Part shown: positions 55,808 to 64,000 of the stretch, one piece after another
How positions within the stretch are numbered: the first letter of the stretch is position 1
Layout: every line of letters starts with the position of its first letter
Assembly: GCA_020912385.1 (NCBI GenBank)
Contig: CP087208.1
Coordinates: 3,286,001-3,350,000, forward strand
Length of the DNA: 64,000 nt
Direction: 5' to 3'
Source of the DNA: Neofusicoccum parvum
Lineage: Eukaryota; Ascomycota; Dothideomycetes; Botryosphaeriales; Botryosphaeriaceae
Notes under the pieces: generated by a model
Told to the model about the DNA's origin: nothing
Databases searched by the model: none
The model's input: the letters and a program-made list of their open reading frames with translations, nothing else
Position numbers and translations under genes: made by a program

Positions 55808-56740
55808 ATGGCGTTTCCATACCGGGGCCTTAACAACAAGAAGACGAGGCGGGCACCCAAAGCCAACGGTGGAACTGGAAAGTTTCCGAAGAAGAAGAAG
55901 GCCTCCTCCAGGCACATTCTTGGGGTGCTATCAGTCCTGTTGTGGCTCGCTGCGCTCATCCTTGGTGGTGAGTATTGGTGAAACTAGGCGCAAGTGGAAA
56001 CTAACGGGAGACCAGTTTTCACCCTTGTCGGCTGCATCTCGCCTAACATGGAGAAACTCTACGTTGCCGAGCTCGGCACGAACGACACATACAACGTCAA
56101 CTTCCGCGTCGGGTTCTTTGGTAAGCCACACGGAGAACACAACCCAACGTCGGCATACACTAATCATGTTCCAGGCGGCTGTCTCTCCATGACCAACACC
56201 ACCAACGGCGTTGGCATAAGCGATAACAGCAGCCAGACCTCGCACACACAATGCGTTGTGAACATGCGTATCAAAGACAATGACGACCTCTCCGATCAAC
56301 TTCTCGACGACTGGACCGTCACTGACGCGGCCAAGGCCGAGCTCAACTCTTCCCTAACCAAGACCATCACGCTCGCCAGGCACCTGCAGAACGACGTCTT
56401 CCCCGCCTCTCCCCCCACCGCGCACGTCATCCTCCTGCTTATCAGCGGCATCCTTCTGTTCGCTTTGTCGACGAACCAGTCGGGAAAGCGGGGCTACAAG
56501 GTCGCCCTCGTGATGGGCGTCCTGTGTGGCGCGTTTGCACTCGCGCTGGTCTTCCTGGCGAGCATAGGAGCCTTGCGCTCGCTGAATGCGCTGGTCGATG
56601 GCGATTGGTCGATTAAGATGCAGAGTCTGGGCGGTGACGACGTTACTGTGAATCGTGCGGGGCGGCTTTGGTATTTGCAGCTGGCGCAGGTTGTGCTCGT
56701 TTCTGCGGTTTATATTCTTATGGGTCTAATGTTTGTGTGA
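55808..56740 (+). CDS. Fig1-family membrane protein (Ca2+ regulator/membrane fusion type), 276 aa
   Basis: Four-helix plasma-membrane protein of the Fig1 family, which in yeasts and moulds supports calcium influx, mating fusion and hyphal functions. Exons 55808-55967, 56016-56120 and 56175-56740 join in frame. The basic N-terminus (K-K-T-R-R, K-F-P-K-K-K-K) is cytosolic; helix 1 is H-I-L-G-V-L-S-V-L-L-W. The first outer loop has G-C-I-S-P-N-M, then G-F-F-G-G-C across intron 2, followed about 27 residues later by a second cysteine (H-T-Q-C-V-V-N). This fits the claudin-like G-hydrophobic-hydrophobic-G-x-C...C signature of Fig1 proteins. Three further helices follow, the last at the very C-terminus. 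Confidence 0.85.
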
Positions 56741-57174
56741 GCAGGCCCGTTCTTGGAAGGCTTTTTCGTTGATGTGAAGGCCTATGAATGCAGGTGGGTT
56801 ACTGTTGGTAGATTATATTTGAAGGCTATGGGTTTCGTTTGGGGGTTTTCTCCGTTGTATTTTGTTGTTTAGTCGCTACTCCCATAATGTTGTATATTTC
56901 TTTATCCAAGTAGGTGGGACAAATCCATAAAATCGCCGCACCCTTACCTTTCGTTACGCCTCAACAATCCACGAGTTTCTCAAAACAAAGCAATTATAAT
57001 GTCTCATTCACAAAACAATTTAGCTCGACTAACCACGGCATTGCTCCTCCTACATCGGTGTGTACGTGACTCGTACGTATACTAATGTTAGCTTCTACCG
57101 CCCACAAAGAAAGAGTATAGAATCTTGCGGATCAGGTACAGGAAGTTCAAGTTCCTTCGCCTCCATGCCAGCCT
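56741..57174. other. intergenic, convergent 3' ends
   Basis: Between the Fig1-family and DUF6601-type genes. Nothing is seen. Confidence 0.5.
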
Positions 57175-58152
57175 TCACGGACCAGCCTTTTCTCGCTCCC
57201 TTCCCCAATTTCCCTGGCCCAGCGAATAACGGCACCGCAGTGCAAAGATCCACTCGCTCCCAATTTTAAACGTTAAGAGTAGAACAAACATGATTAGCAG
57301 CATGAACGTGACGGCAATGATGGCCACGCTAAACATGCGAAATAAACCCAACAGATGGCGCCATCGCTCCTCGAGCTCTTCCACGCTCGCAACCAGCTGC
57401 ATCGACGCGAGCATGATCGAGAAGATGCCAAACAGAAAAAGCAGCGGCGGGTAGAAGCTGGCGAAGTAGTCGCCATACTGCCTGTGCGTGCGGTGGTAGT
57501 ATGCCTTACGCAGGAGGAACTTGCAGTAGAAGTTCAGCCGCGTGAGCCTGATCTCGCCGAACTGGAAGCGCCCCGAGACCTCGTCGTTGCGAATTTCCAG
57601 AGCCTTGGCCCGCAGGAGGCACCATTGGTCCCAGCCCACCCAGTCAGGAATGAGCGCCAGGGCTCGGTCCTGCGCGATGCGCAAGTCGGACTCGTGCCGG
57701 ATCAGATGCGCGTACGAGCGGAAGAACCCGAGAGCGCTGGCCAGAATCGCCGGGTGGTTCGCCCCCAACTGCTGCTTCCGGCTGAGCAAGCAGTCCTGCC
57801 AGAAAGCCCGCGAAAGCAGGTAGCGCGGCAGCGGCTTGACGTGGATTTTGCTGTAGAACCAGATCAGGTGCAGCTTGGGCTCCTCTGTGACCACGATCTC
57901 TCTTCCTTTGACGCGCTGCCGGTGCAGCGGCGATATGTTGCCGCTCGACTGCTTCGACATGAGCCATAGCCGATCGGCGATGGCGTCAAGGTCGGCGCAC
58001 TCGAGCTCGTCCGTCAGGAAGGCTGCGAGGGGCTCGGCATCGTCGAGCGCCAGATTGGGGTGGCCAGGTAAGCGTGCAGAGGCATTAGGCTGACGAAACG
58101 GTCCAGGCGCGGTCGGAAGGAAGGCCAGGAACGAGTGTTCGTCTTGGCGCAT
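57175..58152 (-). CDS. DUF6601-type fungal membrane protein, 325 aa
   Basis: Conserved fungal protein of unknown function. Intronless on the minus strand. The start at 58152 (M-R-Q-D-E-H-S) is preferred over an upstream in-frame ATG at 58416 because the added residues are low in complexity and cross a promoter-like poly-purine tract. The core has L-H-L-I-W-F-Y-S-K-I-H-V-K-P-L-P-R-Y-L-L-S and A-F-W-Q-D, the motif by which I recognise this group, followed by a helix-rich part (L-G-F-F-R-S-Y-A-H-L-I-R-H-E-S-D-L). Near the C-terminus are two hydrophobic helices (L-L-F-L-F-G-I-F-S-I-M-L and V-A-I-I-A-V-T-F-M-L-L-I-M-F-V), making it a likely membrane protein with most of its mass in the cytosol. 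It is divergent from the NLR gene. Confidence 0.8.
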   Translation of the reverse strand: MRQDEHSFLAFLPTAPGPFRQPNASARLPGHPNLALDDAEPLAAFLTDELECADLDAIADRLWLMSKQSSGNISPLHRQRVKGREIVVTEEPKLHLIWFYSKIHVKPLPRYLLSRAFWQDCLLSRKQQLGANHPAILASALGFFRSYAHLIRHESDLRIAQDRALALIPDWVGWDQWCLLRAKALEIRNDEVSGRFQFGEIRLTRLNFYCKFLLRKAYYHRTHRQYGDYFASFYPPLLFLFGIFSIMLASMQLVASVEELEERWRHLLGLFRMFSVAIIAVTFMLLIMFVLLLTFKIGSEWIFALRCRYSLGQGNWGREREKAGP

Positions 58153-58733
58153 GGTGGCGATAGTCCTGCGGATGGCATTCGACTGCCGCCTGAGGAGAGG
58201 GGGGGGGAGGGGGCAGATGGTGTTTGGGGCGCTGATACAGCGAACTGTTGAAGTGGAACTTGCTTTTATCCCCAGAATAGCGGTCACAGTCACCCTGCAT
58301 GCATGGATATTATGCATGTATTTGTGAGATGGCTCAATCCGGCGAGAGGCAGCAGACCCCGTCGGCTTGATATCCTTTTCCCCAGTAAGCGAGCCAGTTG
58401 ACATGCCGCCCACCACACCGTCTAGGATGTGGCTACGCCTCGTGGCATGCCAAGCCTGTAACCTGCGAGCCCGGGCTTCACCTCAAAGTTGGCCCCAGCC
58501 TTGTGTGCGAGGTGCAGCTGAGATTATGGTTGCTGCCTTGTATGTTTAAAAATAACGGACACTGCGTTGTGGACGAGGCTGAAAGTCGGGCGGCGGTGTG
58601 AGAAGCCCGGGGTTTCTAAACACTAAGTATGAGTTAAATAGGGGGCTATCCCACGATGCAGTTCCATATCAATCACAACTCTTGCCTTAAATTAACAGAC
58701 AGACTTGCCTCCTTGTGAGACTTCCTGTTGAAC
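58153..58733. other. divergent promoter region
   Basis: 581 nt between the DUF6601-type gene and the NLR gene; includes a poly-G/A tract at about 58195-58218. No gene. Confidence 0.5.
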
Positions 58734-61700
58734 ATGGCTCTTACCATTCATTCGGCCACAGCTGCATCTCAGACAGGCCCAGAAACACCATACGCCACCC
58801 CAGCTGCACCTCAACGTGACCCAGCAAAGAGAAGAGTCTTTCGGGCTGACGATATACCCCTCGAATGGAGCAAACAGGTCTTCAGCGATCGGCTCCAGGA
58901 ACACTATTCAGGCCACAAGCTCCGCGTCGACTCGTTCTATAAACACCCAACTGGAAAATCGTATGCTTCTCTCGTCACATTCTATGCTCCTGTCCCTCAG
59001 TCATTGCCACCTGACAGCGAACCCGACCGCCGTGACTGGATTGAGCTCAGCGACGATCAAATCGCTCTCGGTCATTGTCTTGGACTGACGACTCTCTTTG
59101 AGCCCGGTGATGGACAGTCACCAAAAGTTGAGTGAGTATTAGCATGCCAACCTCCAGTTATAGAGTTGACTGACCCGATATCCAGTGTCGTTTTCGTGCA
59201 CGGAATTAGCGGTCATCCGATCGGGTCATGGATGGCAGCCAACGGTAGGTTTTGGCCCCGCGACTTTCTCGGAAGCGATCTGGAAGGTGCTCGAATCTTG
59301 TCGTTTGGCTACGAGGCAAAGTTGAACATGGACACCTCTACATCCCAACTCTCTGACTTCGGACTGCAACTTCTTGGGGAGCTCCCCGAGTTTCGACCTA
59401 CTGCGGAGGTAAGACTGTGAGATCAAGGGCCACAAACTGGTGTTGTACTGACATGATGTAAAGGATCAAGAGCGCCCATTATTCTTCGTCGGTCATAGCT
59501 ATGGCGGCACTATAATAAGCTGGGTACGTTATCTCCGCACTTGGCGAATCATCCGCATATTCATCTGCTCAGGTTCTCAATGAGCTGTCTTCCAAGAAAG
59601 AGAGTAAACCAGCCGATAGTGATGTTTTGAGGGCTATCCGATGCGCTACCTTTTTCGGAACCCCCCATTCAGGAATGAGCGTCGAGCCTCTCGAAGCTCT
59701 TGCCGTGGAACGTGTCCATGAGAATATGAGAAGGACTCTGGGTGATCTGAAACCCAATTCAGAGCTTCTCAAAGTCCTCCATGAGCACCTGCGCCGTCTC
59801 TCCGCGACTACGAAAATCCGCGTGATCTCGTGCGTGGAACAGAAGCTCACTCGAGCACCAGTATGCAACAGACGCATGGGCCAGTTAAACCAGGGATGCA
59901 GGAGCTAACTCTAATTAGTCCATCAACGGCCAACCGGGAAAACTCTATCAACCAGTTAACCTGAGTGCAGCGCGGACGTACGCTCAAACTGAAGGCGATG
60001 CCATTCCCATCCATGCGGACCATCGGGAGATGGTAAAGTTCGATCGCAAAACAGATCCAGGCTATCGGCAAGTCTTTCGACAGCTGAAACAGGCCCTGGA
60101 CGATTGCGGGTCAGTCTAATTGCCTTGAAAGAGATGTCAAGAAGTCTTGGCTGACTAATTAGCAAGGCAGACCAGCACAATAAGAACACTCACCGGAGAC
60201 CAAAGGCGAAGTCTACTAGCTTCGCTAGCAACCCCCAAGCTCGAGGAATATCAGGCAACAATCAAAGATGCTCATAAATCCACATGCGGATGGTTGCTAC
60301 GGTGTTCCGAGTACGAAGAATGGTCAGACACGTCGAAAAATACGAAAGACAATGATCCTATTCTATGGATCAAGGGAAACGCAGGGAGTGGAAAATCTAC
60401 AACCATGAAATTCGCCCGCACCCAGGATCACTCAGACCCGAGCAATCGCCTCGTTATCGCTTTCTTCTTCACGGACCGGGGAACGCCTACTCAACGGTCC
60501 GTCAAGGGCATGTACCACTCTTTGCTCCTGCAGGTGCTTAAAGAAACCGAGAGCATCCCAAGCGAAGTGCCCGCTCTCGAACAATGGAGGCGAAATCCAA
60601 ATTTGACTTGGCAGGCTCCTGCACTGAAGGAACTCTTGGAGGCTGTGATTGTCCGTCTTGGCCGGCCTGTACTTTGCTTCATCGACGCGCTGGACGAGTG
60701 CGAGACCTCCGACGCCCGAGAGGTGGAAATCTTCTGCCGTGGGCTGGCACAGCTGTGCACGAAGAAGGGGACTGTCTTCAAGACGTGCTTCTCAAGCAGG
60801 CACGAAACCAGTCTCTCCGCCCATCAGAAGCGGTCATTGTTCCTCGAGGAGCAAGATGGCCACAAGCGGGACATCCTCACATACATCGAACACAACCTCC
60901 CGATCGGACAAGGTGAGCCCGCTCAGCGCATTCGTCAAAGCATGCAGCAGAAAGCCTCTGGTGTCTTCCTATGGGCTGTCATCGCCGTAAAGGCTCTCCG
61001 CAACGAGCTGGCCTGCGGTCGTATACCTATGCTACAACAGAGACTGGACGAGATGCCCGCCGATCTTCCCGGGCTGTATCGGCACGTCCTGACACGCAAC
61101 AGTAGCAACAAGCTATTGCACTGTCTCCGATTGGTCCTTTTTTCGCAGAAGCCTCATAGTCCGATGAGCCTCTACCACGTCCTCACAGTGCTGAATGCCG
61201 GTCCAGACGCTCTCGGCATAATGAGTGATCCGCGTGCCCAGAGCCAGTCGATGGAGGATCAGGCGCGGGATTTCCTCATCGATGCATCCAAAGGTCTCGT
61301 GGAGGTCATCGGGCCGCATTCCTCGGTCGTGCAGTTCGTCCACACGTCCGTGCCCGACTTCCTCTACAGCAACGAGGCCATCAGCCAGGTTTGGCGGGAG
61401 TCTCCGGACACTTTCCTCGGCAAGAGCCACGATATCTTGAAAGGTTGCTATCTCAGTCTGATCCAGGAGTTGGCTATTCCAGCACCACGTGCCCCAGAAC
61501 ATGGAGGAAACTTGGAATACCCCGGCTGGCAGAATGACCAGAGTTGCTTAGAACGAGACTTTGGCGGACCCGTCCAGCACTACTACGAGCAACCCCGACA
61601 AGGCTACGCAGAAACTGTCATCGACGAGCTCTTCCTTCCGCAATGCACCACCGGAGCTGCCATGCAATACTACCACGATGCTGCCCATGCTAGCCATCGC

Positions 61701-63251
61701 TCATACCCTCAGACAGCAAGCTTTCCCTCACCGCCACCGCTACCCCTCGATGATCCACTTTCCGTGGCAGCAAAGTACGCCGTTGAACACATCCTCTACC
61801 ACTCCAACGAGGCCGAGAAGGATGGTGTCAATCAATCCAGGTTCTTGCAGAACTTCCCACTGCCGCAATACATCGAACTCAAAAATACGCTTGCGGCGAG
61901 CCATGGCCAGCAGCCGGAAGCGTACGCTGAAGAAACGAGCCTCCTCCACGTTTTGGCAGGAGAGAACTCGGCAGAGCTTCTCACCATGCTCCTGGACAGT
62001 CCCTCTCGCATGAAGGACTTCGACCGCAAAGATCCGCATAGTGGCCGGACTCCGCTAGCGGCGGCGGCGGTGAGAGGCAATGTCGAGGTCGTGCGGCTGA
62101 TGATCTCGAGCGGCAAGGTGAACCTCGAATCCAGAGACGCAGACGGCCGGACACCGCTAGCGCTTGCGGCGTTGGGCGGTCGTGTGGAGACTCTACGACT
62201 ACTCCTTGCGAGCGGCAAGGTGAACCTCGAATCCAAGGACGCAGACGGCCGCACTCCGCTTGCTCTGGCTGCGTTCAGCGGAAGCGTCGAGACAGTGCGG
62301 TTGCTTCTCAACTGCAAGGGCATTCGTGTCAACGTCCAGGATAATTTTGGCCGTACACCGCTCTCGCTGGCCGCGCAGGCCGGCGTTGTGGGCGTCATGG
62401 AGCTCTTATTTCGGGCTGGCTCTGATCCTAAGTTGGGCGATACGGACCGTCGGACCCCGCTTTCTTTTGCTGCAGAGGAAGGGCTCCCCGGCGTGTCGAA
62501 GTTCCTGGTCGAGGTATGTCGAGTTGAAAAGTATGCAAAGGACATCCATGGAGCCAGCCCACTCGATTATGCAGACTGGAGGAGGGAATCCCTTACGGCA
62601 GGCGAGTTTGGACTTATTCCAGAGTACGACGCGGTGATCGGAATGCTGCGCAAGGACAACTCGCAACCACGGCTGCTCGAATCATGCCGGACAGAAGTTC
62701 AGCAACAGAAACCACAACATGGGAGAATGTTGGGACACGAACCTCGTCACCCACACCCGGGGTTAAATCAGTCGCATCACAGCCACGCCTTGCAACATCA
62801 TGCACCTTCATATCATCACGCACCCTCACAGCATCAGCAGCCGCACGATCAATACTCTCATTCTCAAAGAAAGCCGCAGTATACTACGACCTCCCCTCAT
62901 GAAGCGGCGTCTCATCAAGGAGCAGACTTCCATCACGTACCTCACGTTCAACCTGCGACAGACTGGCCATATGAAGTTCATTCGCCCCACAGTAGCCTCG
63001 GACGCAGCGAGTACGATTATGGCGGACATGGCGACATCAATTCGGGGTACGGCAGCACCGGTTACAACTATGAAGATGAAGATGATGGAGACGGCCACGT
63101 GGGGCAGAGACATCATGAGTATGGACGCAACGGATATGGGCATCACGGTAATGAAGACAGCGGGTATGGAGACGAGGTAAACAGTGAAAATGGTCAAACA
63201 GACGACGGATATAATGACGATGACTCTAACGACGGGGGATATCATAGTTAG
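58734..63251 (+). CDS. NLR-type STAND protein: alpha/beta hydrolase - NACHT - ankyrin - His/Gly-rich tail, 1411 aa
   Basis: Fungal NOD-like receptor architecture, linked to non-self recognition and heterokaryon incompatibility. Exons 58734-59131, 59186-59408, 59464-59523, 59573-59860, 59919-60109 and 60176-63251 join in frame. Residues 1-130 resemble the RRM-like part common before such hydrolases (I-P-L-E-W-S). Residues about 133-370 are a lipase-like hydrolase with V-V-F-V-H-G-I-S-G-H and nucleophile motif G-H-S-Y-G-G at about 216-221. A linker leads to the NACHT ATPase: P-loop G-N-A-G-S-G-K-S-T at 454-462 and Walker B V-L-C-F-I-D-A-L-D-E-C-E at about 552-563. Residues about 1005-1195 hold at least five ankyrin repeats (D-G-R-T-P-L-A-L-A-A and variants), two of them nearly identical. 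The tail (about 1230-1411) is rich in H, G, Y, D and N. All key nucleotide-binding residues look intact. Confidence 0.92.
62040..62360 (+). repeat. ankyrin-coding repeats, about 99 nt each
   Basis: Successive units share long identical stretches, such as the codons for G-K-V-N-L-E-S-(R/K)-D-A-D-G-R-T-P-L-A-L-A-A in the second and third repeats. High identity at DNA level suggests recent unit duplication or conversion, as reported for repeats of fungal NLRs. Confidence 0.75.
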
Positions 63252-63678
63252 ATTAGCATTAGGGGTTCTAGCACCATAAATCGGCAAGTAGGATACCTGC
63301 TCACGCCGAAAAAGCGGGGTCGACCCTAACCAAAAGGTTTAATTGAGTTGAGTTGAGTTGAATTCATTTACCCTGACCCATCGCCCTGAGCGATATGCAG
63401 GCTACGACTATTCAAAGAATTTCAATGCTAGTATATATGTTGTGTGTCAATTTGAGAGAAGGAGAAGGTAAAGGGAGGCGGAGAGTAAGGTATTAGGTGT
63501 GTAGTGTAAAGAGTGTTCTACGCTATAGGTTCATCTCTGTTTATAAACCGCTGTGTGTCTTGTACGAAGCTGAGAATAGCCTATAGCTATAACGTTATTA
63601 TCCTGTACTTATTTTCTTTACTCTACGTAGCTGCTGTGTTACTTAGTGGCTTTCTACCTAGTAAGGCTGATAGGCTAT
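63252..63678. other. intergenic
   Basis: 3' flank of the NLR gene, turning AT-rich. It includes a short TTGAG pentamer repeat near 63341-63364. No gene is supported. Confidence 0.5.
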
Positions 63679-63904
63679 TGTTGAACGGCGCGAGAAAGTA
63701 GACACCGCTGCCTTCTTTATGCATGCTACTTGGGCTTCTTATATACGCGTGCATAACGGGACTCGGAAGTGTACCTATCCGTGCGCATAAAGGGGAAGTG
63801 TTACATGTAGTTGCAGGTGCGTTGCATAACAGTAAGACAGGTAGTGCTGGTACATGGATAAAACAGTAAAGAGACGTGTGTTTGAGAGGCGAATGTGGTT
63901 GACA
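63679..63904. mobile_element. solo LTR, 226 bp, second copy of the 47.7-kb element
   Basis: Begins TGTTGAACGG and ends GTGGTTGACA, the TG...CA ends expected of an LTR. The left end matches the copy at 47734 over about 36 nt, and both end in the same GTGGTTGA motif. Flanks are GCTAT (63674-63678) and GCTGT (63905-63909), a 5-bp duplication with one transition difference. The middle of the two copies differs strongly, so they are old or belong to different subfamilies. Confidence 0.65.
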
Positions 63905-64000
63905 GCTGTTCTTTTATAAGCTACTTTCTTAAAGTATCTTCTAACGGCCTTACTAAAGTAGGTAATAGTTAAGAAGAATATATAATACTAATTTAACTTC
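63905..64000. other. AT-rich edge
   Basis: Very TA-rich end of the window, with the look of RIP-mutated repeat DNA. No gene. Confidence 0.4.

Noticed and set aside
47734..63904. Idea that the two LTRs are the ends of one 16-kb retrotransposon
   Set aside because: Each has its own 5-bp target duplication, and the DNA between them holds host-type genes with introns and no gag-pol sequence, so they are two separate solo LTRs.
1..64000. tRNA genes, rRNA genes and CRISPR arrays
   Set aside because: Scanning for tRNA B-box-like GGTTCGA motifs with matching arms, rRNA-like blocks and regularly spaced repeats gave nothing convincing; CRISPR arrays are not expected in a fungal genome.

Overview
The window is nuclear DNA of a filamentous ascomycete (Pezizomycotina). 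Genes are monocistronic, with short GT-AG introns (about 45-75 nt), third-position GC-rich codons and families typical of moulds: Zn2Cys6 regulator, P450s, NCS1 and MFS porters, RTA1, Fig1, NLR-type NACHT/ankyrin, tannase, GH43, GH51. A small secreted AA1-like (Alt a 1-like) protein and the set of plant-wall enzymes suggest a plant-associated Dothideomycete, possibly Botryosphaeriales; that placement is inference only.

Layout. 0.6-2.8 kb: NCS1 nucleobase/allantoin-type permease with a 34-nt poly-C tract in intron 1. 3.4-5.1 kb (minus): damaged gene with a PD-(D/E)XK-like signature. 5.7-15.7 kb: FAD monooxygenase, SAM methyltransferase, unknown multipass membrane protein, secreted BBE-type FAD oxidase and a UPC2-like Zn2Cys6 factor. 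16.7-18.0 kb: DOMON-cytochrome b561 redox protein. 19.1-20.7 kb: tannase/feruloyl esterase. 21.0-27.1 kb (minus): P450 with an apparent one-base frameshift and two tandem MCT-like MFS porters. 27.7-28.2 kb: ankyrin pseudogene. 29.3-31.8 kb: GH43 enzyme and AA1-like secreted protein. 31.8-35.6 kb: AT-rich gene-poor stretch with a degenerate inverted-repeat element. 35.6-40.4 kb: 1567-residue secreted PAN/apple mosaic protein. 41.3-47.5 kb: RTA1-like protein, second P450 and GH51 arabinofuranosidase. 47.7-63.9 kb: a segment bounded by two solo LTRs of the same retrotransposon family, holding a decayed membrane-protein gene, an enoyl-CoA hydratase, a 906-residue low-complexity protein with a 14-cysteine tail, a Fig1-family protein, a DUF6601-type protein and a 1411-residue hydrolase-NACHT-ankyrin NLR.

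How the genes may work together. Tannase, GH43 and GH51 would act outside the cell on esterified phenolics and arabinose-containing polysaccharides, and the DOMON-b561 protein may feed electrons across the membrane. The FAD monooxygenase, methyltransferase, BBE oxidase, P450s, Zn2Cys6 factor and MFS porters look like tailoring, transport and control genes of a small-molecule pathway, but no PKS, NRPS, terpene or other backbone synthase lies in the window. The NLR is a candidate non-self recognition gene. The most unusual proteins are the prion-like, cysteine-tailed protein at 51.6-54.3 kb and the secreted mosaic at 35.6-40.4 kb, which carries a cationic valine-rich segment just behind a Lys-Arg site.

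Exon boundaries were placed by hand from splice signals and reading-frame continuity. No database search was run, so family names rest on recognised motifs.
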